Positions 1 to 10,314 of a stretch of DNA of 37,823 nt are shown in pieces. Under the pieces are notes generated by a model that worked only from the letters and a program-made list of their open reading frames with translations, was not told the DNA's origin and did no database searches. Numbering within the stretch: position 1 is the stretch's first letter; each line of letters starts with the position of its first letter. The stretch covers positions 1 through 37,823 of the forward strand of contig SHXN01000003.1 of NCBI GenBank assembly GCA_009693305.1, written 5' to 3'. The DNA is from Limnohabitans sp. Lineage in GTDB: Bacteria; Pseudomonadota; Gammaproteobacteria; Burkholderiales; Burkholderiaceae_C. The position numbers were made by a program, and so were the translations under genes.

Positions 1-390
1 ATCTGAAGCGATGCGCAATTCTGATGCAGGCAAGTTGCGATACGTGCCGTTGCTCACAATGTGTTTGACCATACGCGCAATTTTTTCGGCTTCGTCACCC
101 GCGCACTCTAAGTTGGTTGTGATTTTTGAAATCGCCATCAACAAACGCAAGTCACGCGCCGTTGGTTGTCTTCTGGCAATGATGGTTGACAAGTCTTTGT
201 CGATTTCTACTTCTAACGAATTGATATTTTTTTCTTCTGCAATAACGTGATCTGCCTCATCGACATTAAATTGCGACAAAGCAAGCATGGCGTGTCGAAT
301 TTGAACCTCGACCATTCCACCCATTTGTAAAACACGCGACGAAACGCTGGTCAATTCCGAATCAAATTGTGTAGAGATATGTTTATCCAT
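1..390 (-). CDS. phoU: Phosphate transport system regulator PhoU (C-terminal part cut off by window edge)
   Basis: Minus-strand translation from ATG at 390 gives MDKHISTQFDSELTSVSSRVLQMGGMVEVQIRHAMLAL..., PhoU-like, directly downstream of pstB. Confidence 0.9.
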   Translation of the reverse strand, partial: MDKHISTQFDSELTSVSSRVLQMGGMVEVQIRHAMLALSQFNVDEADHVIAEEKNINSLEVEIDKDLSTIIARRQPTARDLRLLMAISKITTNLECAGDEAEKIARMVKHIVSNGTYRNLPASELRIASD

Positions 391-407
391 GCTGGTGCTC
401 CTTGTGA

Positions 408-1187
408 TCAACCGAATCGGCCGGTGATGTAGTCTTCTGTTTCTTGACGCGCAGGTTTCATAAAAATTTGTTCGGTTTGAGCAAACTCTACCAACTCACC
501 CAAGTACATATAAGCGGTGTAATCGGATACACGCGCGGCTTGTTGCATGTTGTGCGTCACAATAGCAACGGTGTATTCGTTTTTAAGTTCATTGATCAAC
601 TCCTCTACTTTAGCTGTAGAGATAGGATCCAGCGCAGATGTGGGTTCATCCAACAAAATAACCGATGGTTTGACCGCAACCGTTCGCGCAATGCACAAAC
701 GCTGTTGTTGGCCGCCTGACAGCGACAAACCACTCTGACCCAATTTATCTTTGACTTCATTCCAAATAGCCGCCTTACTCAATGCCCATTCGACGCGATC
801 GTCCATGTCTAAGCGCGACAGGTTTTCGTACAAACGAATACCAAAAGCAATGTTTTCATAAATGGACATGGGGAAAGGCGTTGGTTTTTGAAACACCATA
901 CCCACTCGCGCTCTTAATAAATTCAAATCTTGGTCGGGCTCTAAAATATTTTTTCCATAAAAACTAATTTTACCTTCGGCACGCTGCCCTGGATACAAGC
1001 TGTACATGCGATTGAGTGTTCGCAGCAAAGTGGACTTGCCGCAACCCGATGGCCCAATGAAGGCTGTGACTTGATGCTCTGCAATATTGAGGTCAATGTT
1101 TTTAAGGCCTTTGAATGTGCCGTAATAAAAATTGAGATTGCGAATTTGAATCGCGTATTTTGGCGGAATGAACGTTGTAGTAGGCAT
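408..1187 (-). CDS. pstB: Phosphate ABC transporter ATP-binding protein PstB
   Basis: Walker [23 protein letters not shown] signature, Walker [14 protein letters not shown]. Start probably internal ATG at 1187 ([23 protein letters not shown]); the ORF track extends to 1235. Confidence 0.95.
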   Translation of the reverse strand: MPTTTFIPPKYAIQIRNLNFYYGTFKGLKNIDLNIAEHQVTAFIGPSGCGKSTLLRTLNRMYSLYPGQRAEGKISFYGKNILEPDQDLNLLRARVGMVFQKPTPFPMSIYENIAFGIRLYENLSRLDMDDRVEWALSKAAIWNEVKDKLGQSGLSLSGGQQQRLCIARTVAVKPSVILLDEPTSALDPISTAKVEELINELKNEYTVAIVTHNMQQAARVSDYTAYMYLGELVEFAQTEQIFMKPARQETEDYITGRFG

Positions 1188-1203
1188 GGTGTAGTGGAGT
1201 GAA

Positions 1204-2052
1204 TCAGCCTTGTACTTTTTCTCTGAAAAAGACACGAGCCATGATGTTAAGAATAAGAACGGTGAGCGTGATGAGCAATGCGCCGCCCCAGGCCAACCGA
1301 ATCCAGTTGTCGTAGGGGCTCATAGCAAACTGAAAAATCACCACGGGCAAATTAGCCATGGGTGCATTCATATTCCATGAGAAGAATTGGTTATTGAGCG
1401 CGGTAAACAACAACGGCGCTGTTTCACCACTGATACGCGCCAATGCCAACAACAATCCTGTGATCACACCGGCTTTTGCAGCTCGCAATGTGACCATGGT
1501 GGCCACTTTCCAACGTGGTGCGCCCAATGCAAATGCGGCCTCGCGCAAACTACCAGGCACCAAACGCAACATGTTTTCTGTGGTTCTCACAATCACAGGA
1601 ATCGCAATCAAGCCCAATGCCAATGAACCCGCCCATCCTGAAAAATGTTTGACTTGCGCCACCAAAATTGCATAAACAAATAATCCCAAAACAATGGAGG
1701 GTGCAGACAACATGATGTCGGTCACAAATCGGGTGACTTCAGACGTATAGCTTTCGTCCCCATACTCTGCCAGATAAACACCCGCCAAAATGCCAATCGG
1801 TGTGCCAATCACGGTAGTGACCAATACCATCATTAAACTGCCGACGATGGCGTTGGCCAGTCCACCGCCCTCTGAACCTGGCGCGGGCGTGGAATGAGTG
1901 AACATGGCCCAATCGAGCGATTGAATGCCGTTTTTGAATAGAACAAACAAAATCCAAACCAAGACAAACAAGCCCAAACACATGGCTAACATTGAGAGCG
2001 TAAGGCCTACTCGGTTGACAATTTTTCTGCGTTGATAGATTTGAAGGTCCAT
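1204..2052 (-). CDS. pstA: Phosphate ABC transporter permease PstA
   Basis: Multi-TM permease; [37 protein letters not shown] typical of PstA; between pstC and pstB. Confidence 0.93.
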   Translation of the reverse strand: MDLQIYQRRKIVNRVGLTLSMLAMCLGLFVLVWILFVLFKNGIQSLDWAMFTHSTPAPGSEGGGLANAIVGSLMMVLVTTVIGTPIGILAGVYLAEYGDESYTSEVTRFVTDIMLSAPSIVLGLFVYAILVAQVKHFSGWAGSLALGLIAIPVIVRTTENMLRLVPGSLREAAFALGAPRWKVATMVTLRAAKAGVITGLLLALARISGETAPLLFTALNNQFFSWNMNAPMANLPVVIFQFAMSPYDNWIRLAWGGALLITLTVLILNIMARVFFREKVQG

Positions 2053-2062
2053 AGTGTGGCTT

Positions 2063-3067
2063 TTAAGTTTTCCTGCCTTGAGATTTTTCTGTTCGTCTGA
2101 TGATGATCTTGGCTACAGCTAAAACAACCAGAGTGATGACAAATAACAAAAAGCCCAAGGCGAATAAAGTAGACAAGTGAAAATCGTCAGCTTCGCCAAA
2201 TTCATTGGCTAAAGTCGATGCAATCGAAGTGCCGGGTGAAAACAAGGATGTACTCAAGCGTTGTGAATTACCAATAACAAATGTAACTGCCATGGTTTCA
2301 CCTAAAGCGCGCCCCATACCAAGCATGATGCCACCAATCACACCTTTTTGTGTGTAGGGCAACACGATGTGACGCACAACCTCCCACGTGGTGCAACCCA
2401 ATCCATACGCAGACTCGCGCAACACGGGGGGCACGATTTCAAACACATCGCGCATCACCGCTGCAATAAAAGGCAAAATCATGAAGGCCAACACAATGCC
2501 TGCGGCCAAAATACCAATACCGTTCATGGCGCCACCAAATAAGCTGCCGATGATGGGCATTTTCCCAAGCACGCTTTGCAACGCAGGCTGACCATAATCT
2601 GCAAACAAAGGTGCAAACACAAACAAACCAAACATGCCGTAAATAATAGACGGCACGGCAGCCAGTAGCTCAATCGCTGTACCCAATGGCCTGCGTAAAT
2701 ATGTGGGACATGTCTCGGTTAAAAAAAGTGCAATACCGAATGAAAGTGGCACAGCAATGATCAACGCAATAACGGCACTCACAACAGTGCCAAAAATAGC
2801 TATCGCAGCACCAAACTCTTGATTAACAATATCCCACTCAACACGCCATATAAAGGACAAACCAAACTTTTAGAATGCTGGCCATGCGTTGATGATGAGC
2901 GAAACAATAATGCCCATTAAGGCAAACAAAACCAGCAGAGAAAAAGTCAATGTGATTTTGTGAAAAAAGAAATCTTGCATACGCTGTTTTTCGACAAAAG
3001 CGAGCATGTTTTGGTTGGGCACATTACTGACAGTAACTGATGCGTCCATTGTGAGACCTTGTGACAT
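2063..3067 (-). pseudogene. pstC: Phosphate ABC transporter permease PstC, interrupted by an in-frame TAA at 2870-2872
   Basis: Two ORFs in the same frame (65 aa, 2870-3067; 265 aa, 2063-2860). Read through the stop they give ...[37 protein letters not shown]..., one continuous PstC. Confidence 0.8.
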
Positions 3068-3141
3068 TTGTCAATCACTCAGTGATTAAGGGATGAGTCA
3101 ATGCCATGACTTAATAAGTGATGATATTACATTATCCGCTC

Positions 3142-4161
3142 TTAATTTTTAATCTGTGACCACACGCGCTGGCGAATTTTATTGGTGAGCGCATCGGGGA
3201 GCGCCACATAATCGAGTTCTTCAGCCATCTTCTTGCCGTTCTTAAAGGCCCAGTCAAAAAACTTGATCACTTCTTTGGATGCAACCTTGTCTGAAGGGTC
3301 TTTGTACATCAGAATAAAAGATGCGGTGCTGATCGGCCAAGCCGTCGCACCTTTTTGATTGACGATGGACAATGCCATGCCTAGAACGCTGAACCAATCA
3401 GCGCCAGCGGCGGAGGCGGCAAAAGTCAAATCATCAGGATCTACATATTTGCCATCTTTGTTTTGCAAAGACAAATGAGGAATATTATTTTTCCTGGCGT
3501 AGGCATACTCGACATAACCCAAGGATCCTTTGATGCGTAAGACGTTGGCTGCAACGCCTTCATTGCCTTTACCGCCCACTGAAGAAGCGGCAGGCCATTT
3601 AACAGCAGCGCCCTTACCTACTTTTTCTGCCCAGGGCTTTCTCACTTCATTCAAATAATCGGTGAAATTAAAAGTGGTGCCGGAGCCATCTGCGCGATGC
3701 ACCACCGCGATGGCTTGATCAGGTAGTTTTTTGCCAGGATTGAGCGCGGCAATTTTGGCGTCATTCCAATTGCTAATCATACCCATGAACATGTCGGCCA
3801 ATACGGCGCCTGTGACGCGCAATTCACCAGGCTTGAAGCCTTCTAAATTAATAACAGGCACAGTACCGCCGATGATGGCAGGAAACGGAACCAACCCTTC
3901 TTTGTCTAACTCTTCACCGCTCAAAGGCGCATCACTGGCACCAAATGTGACGGTCTTGGCTTTGATTTGGCGAATACCGCCAGACGATCCAATGGATTGG
4001 TAATTAAGACTCACATCGCTGACCTTTTTGTAGGCTTCTGCCCACTTGGCATACATGGGGTGAGGAAAGGTGGCACCCGCTCCTGTGATATCAGCCGCCC
4101 AAGCAACCGCAGTGAGCGCCGTGATTCCAAGCGCGACCAGCATCGATTTCATTTTTAACAT
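3142..4161 (-). CDS. pstS: Phosphate ABC transporter substrate-binding protein PstS
   Basis: Signal peptide, then ITGAGATFPHPMYAKWAEAYKKV...YQSIGSSGGIRQI...VHRADGSGTTFNFTDYL, PstS hallmarks. Confidence 0.96.
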   Translation of the reverse strand: MLKMKSMLVALGITALTAVAWAADITGAGATFPHPMYAKWAEAYKKVSDVSLNYQSIGSSGGIRQIKAKTVTFGASDAPLSGEELDKEGLVPFPAIIGGTVPVINLEGFKPGELRVTGAVLADMFMGMISNWNDAKIAALNPGKKLPDQAIAVVHRADGSGTTFNFTDYLNEVRKPWAEKVGKGAAVKWPAASSVGGKGNEGVAANVLRIKGSLGYVEYAYARKNNIPHLSLQNKDGKYVDPDDLTFAASAAGADWFSVLGMALSIVNQKGATAWPISTASFILMYKDPSDKVASKEVIKFFDWAFKNGKKMAEELDYVALPDALTNKIRQRVWSQIKN

Positions 4162-4238
4162 GTGAACTCCAAAGTAAAGGACTACGGTGTCTTGTCAACA
4201 ATCTTGATCAAGAACTGACTTGAAGATAACCTTCAAAT

Positions 4239-4256
4239 ATGACAAAACCGTGTCAA
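4239..4256 (-). promoter_or_regulatory. Candidate Pho box upstream of pstS
   Basis: Minus strand reads TTGACAC-GGTT-TTGTCAT, two imperfect CTGTCAT-type 7-mers at 11-bp periodicity, about 78 nt upstream of the pstS ATG; a -10-like TTATCT follows about 10 bp downstream. Confidence 0.5.
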
Positions 4257-4293
4257 ACTTATTTAGATTGCTCTATTAATAATTAATTGGTAT

Positions 4294-5634
4294 TTATTTT
4301 TGAGATAAATCGATCGATTGAGCGATCATTTGCGCACAACTTTGTGACAACTTGGCATCTTGGGCCTCCACCATCACGCGTAGCAGCGGTTCGGTGCCAC
4401 TGGGTCGTATCAAAATTCTGCCCGTTTCGCCTAGTTGCTCGAGCGCTTTTTCTTGTGCTTGAGCCAGCGTAGCAGATGACTTCCAATCTTGGCCCGCTTG
4501 CAAACGAACATTGATGAGTGTTTGCGGATACAAAGAAATGCCTTGCAACAACTGACTCGGCGTTTGCTGTGCGTGCACACAGGCCTCTAAAACCAAAAGC
4601 GAACTCACCAAACCGTCGCCTGTCGAATGCTTATCCAAAGCCAGCAAATGTCCCGAGCCCTCACCACCCAAGATCCATTTGTTTTTTTCTAACTCTTCCA
4701 ATACATAACGGTCGCCCACTTTGGCTCTGACAAACTCAACACCCAATGCACGTATCGCTTTTTCAATCGCCAAATTGGTCATCAAGGTGCCCACCACGCC
4801 TTTGATTTTTTCACCACGCTTGATGCGGTCTTGCAACATCAAATAAAGCAACTCGTCGCCATTAAACAATCGACCATTGGCATCGACCAGTTGCAAACGA
4901 TCGGCATCACCATCAAGTGCAATACCCCAATCGGCTTTGTGCTCTTGCACCGCTGCAAGCAAAGCTTGTGGATGCGTTGCTCCCACATGGTCATTGATAT
5001 TCAAACCATTGGGCGCACATCCAATTGAATAAACCTGCGCACCCAATTCATGAAAAACTTTGGGGGCGATTTGGTAAGCGGCTCCGTGAGCGGCATCGAC
5101 CACAATTTTGAGACCATCTAAATTTAAATCGCTTGTAAATGCATTTTTACAAAACTTGATATAGCGACCTGCAGCATCATCCAGTCGTTTGGTTTTTCCT
5201 AAATCGGCCGATTGCGCCCAGCGAGGTACTAATTGCAATTGTTGTTCAACTTCAATTTCCCAAGCATCGTCCAACTTACTGCCTTGAGAATTAAAAAATT
5301 TGATGCCATTGTCTTGAAAAGCATTGTGACTGGCGCTGATGACGACGCCTAAGGTGGCGCGTTGTGCACGTGTGAGATAAGCCACAGCTGGTGTTGGGAT
5401 AGGCCCGAGTAACAACACATCCACACCCGCCGAATTGAATCCAGCCTCTAAGGCCGATTCCAACATGTAGCCCGATATACGCGTGTCTTTGCCAATCAAT
5501 ACAGTAGGGCGTTTGTGGTGACGCTTGAGCACTTGGCCTACTGCATGCGCCAAGCGCAACATGAAGTCGGGCGTGATGGGTAAATGCCCAACCGTGCCAC
5601 GAATGCCGTCTGTTCCAAAGTATTGTCTGGTCAT
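4294..5634 (-). CDS. glmM: Phosphoglucosamine mutase
   Basis: [12 protein letters not shown] start, [16 protein letters not shown] phosphoserine loop, LDGDADR metal loop, [15 protein letters not shown]-terminus. Confidence 0.97.
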   Translation of the reverse strand: MTRQYFGTDGIRGTVGHLPITPDFMLRLAHAVGQVLKRHHKRPTVLIGKDTRISGYMLESALEAGFNSAGVDVLLLGPIPTPAVAYLTRAQRATLGVVISASHNAFQDNGIKFFNSQGSKLDDAWEIEVEQQLQLVPRWAQSADLGKTKRLDDAAGRYIKFCKNAFTSDLNLDGLKIVVDAAHGAAYQIAPKVFHELGAQVYSIGCAPNGLNINDHVGATHPQALLAAVQEHKADWGIALDGDADRLQLVDANGRLFNGDELLYLMLQDRIKRGEKIKGVVGTLMTNLAIEKAIRALGVEFVRAKVGDRYVLEELEKNKWILGGEGSGHLLALDKHSTGDGLVSSLLVLEACVHAQQTPSQLLQGISLYPQTLINVRLQAGQDWKSSATLAQAQEKALEQLGETGRILIRPSGTEPLLRVMVEAQDAKLSQSCAQMIAQSIDLSQK

Positions 5635-5664
5635 GAAATGATGGGGTATAAAAGTTGTATTGTC

Positions 5665-6540
5665 TCAAATTTGCAAGGCAGCTGCGCGCACACGCAAGGC
5701 TTGCACCGTTGCGGCCACATCATGCACCCGCACCACATGGGCGCCTCGCTCAACGGCCAAAAGCATAGCCGAAACACTGGGCACAAGCCTTTGATCGACC
5801 GATGTCTGCGTCACTTCACCTAAAAATGATTTGCGCGACCATCCCACCAAGAGTGGATAACCCAATTGAAGCAATTGATCTTGGTGTTGTAAGAGTGAAA
5901 AATTTTGCGCCACTGTTTTTCCAAATCCAATACCGGGATCAATCAATATGCGATGCGGATCGATGCCATGCGACAAGGCCGTTTGTATTTGTTCATTTAA
6001 AAATTGCCCAACTGTACGCACCGCATATCCTTGCAATGGATTGCGTTGCATGGTTTGTGGATTGCCATGCATGTGCATGATGCAAATACCGCAGTTCGAA
6101 TGATTGGCAACCGCTTGGATGGCACCTGTTTGTCTAAAGCCCCAAATGTCATTGATGATGTCCACACCCATATCCAGTGCGCGTTGCATATTGATAGGGT
6201 GATAGGTGTCCACAGAAATAGGATGCTGCATGGCAATGAGTTGTTGGAGCACGGGCTCTATGCGAGACCATTCTTCATCGGCATGCAATGCGGATGCACC
6301 TGGTCTTGAAGACTCGCCTCCAATATCTAATAGATCTGCGCCCTCATTGATTAATTGATGTGCATGCTTCAGTGCGTCATCGACGTGATGAAAAGTACCA
6401 CCATCAGAAAAAGAATCGGGCGTGACATTCACAATGCCCATGACCAAGGGTTGCTTGAGCGAGAGTTGAAAGCGCGCAGTCTGCCAAAAAGGCAAATGGG
6501 GCCGAAGCCCCATGTTGATTTGATCGAAACTGACCGACAT
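5665..6540 (-). CDS. folP: Dihydropteroate synthase
   Basis: VMGIVNVTPDSFSDGG, GADLLDIGGESSRPGA, DPGIGFGKT motifs; start overlaps the ftsH stop (TGATG). Confidence 0.97.
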   Translation of the reverse strand: MSVSFDQINMGLRPHLPFWQTARFQLSLKQPLVMGIVNVTPDSFSDGGTFHHVDDALKHAHQLINEGADLLDIGGESSRPGASALHADEEWSRIEPVLQQLIAMQHPISVDTYHPINMQRALDMGVDIINDIWGFRQTGAIQAVANHSNCGICIMHMHGNPQTMQRNPLQGYAVRTVGQFLNEQIQTALSHGIDPHRILIDPGIGFGKTVAQNFSLLQHQDQLLQLGYPLLVGWSRKSFLGEVTQTSVDQRLVPSVSAMLLAVERGAHVVRVHDVAATVQALRVRAAALQI

Positions 6541-8450
6541 CAGGCCACGTTAGGAGATGGCTGCGTAGGTACGGTTGTATCCCCACCACCATCACCTGAT
6601 GAAGGTGAGCGTGGTGTACAATCTTTAGGAGGACGTGGTGGTCTACCGGCCATGATGTCATCGAGTTGATCGGTGTCAATGGTTTCCCACTCAAGAAGTG
6701 CATTGGCCATGGCGTGCATCTTGTCTGAATTTTCCTCAATCAGTTTGCGCGCCAAGTCGTATTGACGATCAATGATTTGACGAATTTCGTTATCCACTTT
6801 TTGCATGGTGGACTCGCTCATGTGCGTTGTTTTGGTAACCGATCGACCCAAAAACACTTCGCCTTCGTTTTCAGAATAAACCATAGGGCCAAGGGCTTGA
6901 GTCATACCATAGCGCATCACCATGTCGCGTGCAATTTGTGTGGCACGCTCAAAATCATTGGATGCACCCGTGGTCATTTGCTTCATGAACACTTCTTCAG
7001 CGATACGACCACCAAACAACATGCTGATTTGATTGAGCATGTATTCACTGTCATAGCTGTAGCGATCTTTTTCGGGCAAACTCATGGTGACGCCCAACGT
7101 ACGACCACGCGGAATAATGGTGACTTTGTGAATGGGATCGCACTTGGGCAAGAGTTTGCCAATGAGCGCATGACCCGATTCGTGATAAGCGGTGTTGCGC
7201 TTTTCTTCTTCGGGCATGACCATGCTTTTACGCTCAGGGCCCATCAAAATTTTGTCTTTGGCTTTTTCAAAGTCTTGCATCTCCACCACTCGCGCATTGC
7301 GTCGTGCAGCCATCAATGCGGCCTCGTTAGTGAGGTTGGCTAAATCAGCGCCACTCATGCCCGGTGTGCCGCGTGCAATCACTGAAGGTGCCACATCTTG
7401 CCCCACAGGAATTTTTCGCATGTGCACATTGAGAATTTGTTCACGTCCACGAATATCAGGCAATGTGACATACACCTGTCGATCAAAGCGTCCAGGTCTG
7501 AGTAAAGCTGAATCCAAAATATCGGGGCGATTGGTAGCAGCCACAACGATCACACCGAGATTGGTTTCAAAACCATCCATCTCAACGAGCATTTGATTGA
7601 GTGTTTGTTCACGCTCATCGTTGCCACCACCCAAGCCTGCGCCACGCTGACGCCCCACGGCATCGATCTCATCGATGAAGATGATACATGGCGCATTCTT
7701 TTTGGCATTTTCAAACATGTCACGCACACGCGCAGCACCCACACCCACAAACATTTCTACAAAGTCAGAACCAGAAATACTAAAAAAAGGAACCTTGGCT
7801 TCGCCAGAGATACCTTTGGCTAACAATGTTTTACCCGTACCAGGAGGGCCAACTAACAGCAGGCCACGTGGAATACGTCCACCGAGTTTTTGAAATTTTT
7901 GTGGGTCTTTAAGAAAATCGACCACCTCTGTGACTTCTTCTTTGGCTTCGTCGCAACCCGCAACGTCTGCAAATGTGACTTGATTGGTGCTTTCATCGAG
8001 CATGCGCGCTTTGCTTTTTCCAAAACTAAATGCGCCACCTTTGCCGCCGCCTTGCATTTGCCTCATGAAATAAACCCATACACCAATGAGCAACAACATA
8101 GGGCCCCAACTGACGAGAAGCGTCATCAGCAAAGAACCTTCTTCACGTGGCTTAACGTCAAACTTCACGTTGTTGGCGATCAAGTCACCCACCAAGCCGC
8201 GATCTAAATAAGTGGCGTTGGTACGAATTTTTCTTTCGTCATTGGTGACGGCGATGATTTCTGTGCCGCCTTGTCCCTCTTGGATGGTTGCAGTTTTGAT
8301 GCGTTTGCTTCGCACCTCATCTAAGAAATCAGAATACGCCATGTATCCCGAGCTTGCACCGCTGCGAGTATCGAATTGTTTGAAAACTGTAAACAGTACT
8401 AAGGCGATGACAAGCCAAACAGCAAGTTTAGAGAACCATTGATTGTTCAA
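6540..8450 (-). CDS. ftsH: ATP-dependent zinc metalloprotease FtsH
   Basis: [20 protein letters not shown] zinc site, SRH region. Likely start is TTG at 8450 ([20 protein letters not shown]) preceded by GGAG; the ORF track extends to 8504. Confidence 0.96.
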   Translation of the reverse strand: MNNQWFSKLAVWLVIALVLFTVFKQFDTRSGASSGYMAYSDFLDEVRSKRIKTATIQEGQGGTEIIAVTNDERKIRTNATYLDRGLVGDLIANNVKFDVKPREEGSLLMTLLVSWGPMLLLIGVWVYFMRQMQGGGKGGAFSFGKSKARMLDESTNQVTFADVAGCDEAKEEVTEVVDFLKDPQKFQKLGGRIPRGLLLVGPPGTGKTLLAKGISGEAKVPFFSISGSDFVEMFVGVGAARVRDMFENAKKNAPCIIFIDEIDAVGRQRGAGLGGGNDEREQTLNQMLVEMDGFETNLGVIVVAATNRPDILDSALLRPGRFDRQVYVTLPDIRGREQILNVHMRKIPVGQDVAPSVIARGTPGMSGADLANLTNEAALMAARRNARVVEMQDFEKAKDKILMGPERKSMVMPEEEKRNTAYHESGHALIGKLLPKCDPIHKVTIIPRGRTLGVTMSLPEKDRYSYDSEYMLNQISMLFGGRIAEEVFMKQMTTGASNDFERATQIARDMVMRYGMTQALGPMVYSENEGEVFLGRSVTKTTHMSESTMQKVDNEIRQIIDRQYDLARKLIEENSDKMHAMANALLEWETIDTDQLDDIMAGRPPRPPKDCTPRSPSSGDGGGDTTVPTQPSPNVA

Positions 8451-8643
8451 AATAGACTCCAGAATTAACAGCCCTTGAGACAGGGCTAGAAGGGCATTTG
8501 CCACCTATTTTAGGCTTTTCAAGATGTAAATCCACAAAAGCGATACATTTCAGCCACTTATAAAAAAAGGGTATTGTTTTTTGAGGGGCGATGTGGAAAT
8601 TCATCCGCCATTATATAATTCTTTTGTATTCAAAAAAATAGAT

Positions 8644-9315
8644 TTACTTGCTTTTTATAGGCGATTTAAGTCCAACACCAACCAAAAAGGTTTCAGAAGA
8701 TTTATCACGACTGGCCTTGGGTTTAAAAGGTTTAACAACCTTAAACGTTTCCTTAAATAGTTTGGCTAGTTGGCTGTAACCACTGCCGTGAAAGACCTTG
8801 GTGATCAACGCGCCTTGTGGGTGTAAATGTTGAATAGAAAATTCAATGGCCAACTCCACGAGGTGTGCAATGCGTGCCGCGTCAGCTGATTCAATACCCG
8901 ATAAATTGGGAGCCATATCCGAGACCACCACATTGACGGTTCGTCCATCCAAGACCTTCAACAATTGTTGATTCATTTCGTCTTCTCGAAAATCGCCTTG
9001 CAAAAAAATGACGCCTTCAACGGGTTCCATAGGCAATAAATCGACTGCAATGATGACCCCATTGAGATCGCCAATTGCCGCGCCCGGGGTTGAGAGCTTT
9101 CGACGAACATATTGACTCCAAGCCCCCGGTGCTGATCCCAAATCGACGATGACATGCCCGGGCTTGATCAGCCCCATGGTTTCATCAATTTCTTTGAGCT
9201 TGTATGCTGCGCGCGCGCGGTAACCGTCTTTTTTTGCTAATTTGACATAGGGGTCATTGACATGGTCATTGAGCCATGATTTATTGACTTTTTTGCTTTG
9301 TGTTTTAACTTTCAA
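8644..9315 (-). CDS. rlmE: 23S rRNA (uridine-2'-O)-methyltransferase RlmE (FtsJ)
   Basis: [37 protein letters not shown] motifs; upstream of ftsH. Confidence 0.95.
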   Translation of the reverse strand: MKVKTQSKKVNKSWLNDHVNDPYVKLAKKDGYRARAAYKLKEIDETMGLIKPGHVIVDLGSAPGAWSQYVRRKLSTPGAAIGDLNGVIIAVDLLPMEPVEGVIFLQGDFREDEMNQQLLKVLDGRTVNVVVSDMAPNLSGIESADAARIAHLVELAIEFSIQHLHPQGALITKVFHGSGYSQLAKLFKETFKVVKPFKPKASRDKSSETFLVGVGLKSPIKSK

Positions 9316-9350
9316 CTGTTTTCCTCTAGGGAGCAGGGATAATAGCGCCT

Positions 9351-9827
9351 ATGACCGCCATACTCTTAACTCTCTCCCAACGCAAGGTGCATCGCGCACA
9401 AGCCCATCACTTAGACCCAGTGGTGATGATCGGTGGGGATTGGCTAACCCCCTCCATCATCAAAGAAACTGACTTAGCCCTCAATGTACACGGCTTGATC
9501 AAAATTCGCGTTCATGGCGACGATCGCATTGCGCGAGAGGCGATGTATCAAACCTTGGCCAATCAACTCAACGCTGCTCCCATTCAGCACATTGGCAAAC
9601 TTTTGGTACTTTGGCGCCCACAACCCGAAAAACAACGCACGGTCAATGAAGACCGAATGGCGGGCCCAAGAGAATTCAAAGTTTTAAAATACAGCAAGCG
9701 TGGCGGACGAAGACCTGAAGTGAAAATGGTCCGTGTACTGGGCAACCAACGATTAACGCCTGGTGGTCAAGTCAAACGCAACAAGCCCAAGCTCAAATCA
9801 ATCAAAAAAAGCAATCAATCTTCTTGA
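9351..9827 (+). CDS. yhbY: YhbY family (CRM-domain) ribosome-assembly RNA-binding protein
   Basis: LTLSQRKVHRAQAHHLDPVVMIGGDWLTPSIIKETDLALNVHGLIKIRV; divergent from rlmE, convergent with greA. Confidence 0.88.
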   Translation: MTAILLTLSQRKVHRAQAHHLDPVVMIGGDWLTPSIIKETDLALNVHGLIKIRVHGDDRIAREAMYQTLANQLNAAPIQHIGKLLVLWRPQPEKQRTVNEDRMAGPREFKVLKYSKRGGRRPEVKMVRVLGNQRLTPGGQVKRNKPKLKSIKKSNQSS

Positions 9828-9830
9828 TGC

Positions 9831-10307
9831 TTAACGATAGTGAACAGCGATGATTTCGTATCGCTTGATGCCGCCAGGTGCTTGCACCTCGGCCACATCA
9901 CCTTCTTCTTTACTAATCATGGCGCGTGCAATGGGACTGCTGATATTGACGAGTCCTAATTTGATATCAGCTTCGTCTTCTCCGACGATTTGATAGGTGA
10001 CTTGTTCGCCTGTTTTTTCGTCTTCTAACTCAACGGTAGACCCAAACACCACTTTGCCTTCTGCATTCAATGAAGAGGGGTCGATGATTTGGGCGATAGA
10101 CAACTTGCTTTCAATTTCTTGAATTCGACCTTCAATAAAACCTTGTCGATCCTTGGCCGCATCGTACTCCGCGTTTTCGCTTAAATCACCTTGCGCACGC
10201 GCCTCAGCAATGGCGTTGATGACCCATGGTCGTTGCACCGTTTTAAGTTCGTGCAATTCTTCTTTGAGTTTTTCAGCGCCGCGTTTTGTAATTGGAATAG
10301 TGGCCAT
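9831..10307 (-). CDS. greA: Transcription elongation factor GreA
   Basis: [24 protein letters not shown]...[28 protein letters not shown]...[23 protein letters not shown]. Confidence 0.97.
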   Translation of the reverse strand: MATIPITKRGAEKLKEELHELKTVQRPWVINAIAEARAQGDLSENAEYDAAKDRQGFIEGRIQEIESKLSIAQIIDPSSLNAEGKVVFGSTVELEDEKTGEQVTYQIVGEDEADIKLGLVNISSPIARAMISKEEGDVAEVQAPGGIKRYEIIAVHYR

Positions 10308-10314
10308 GGTGTGT

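Noticed and set aside
2063-2860. Treating the 265-aa ORF as an intact PstC from a TTG start
   Set aside because: It lacks the N-terminal segment, which lies in the same frame upstream of the TAA, and no convincing Shine-Dalgarno precedes the TTG.
6762-7343. 193-aa plus-strand ORF
   Set aside because: Antisense to ftsH; His/Phe-rich composition typical of a shadow frame; no recognisable domain.
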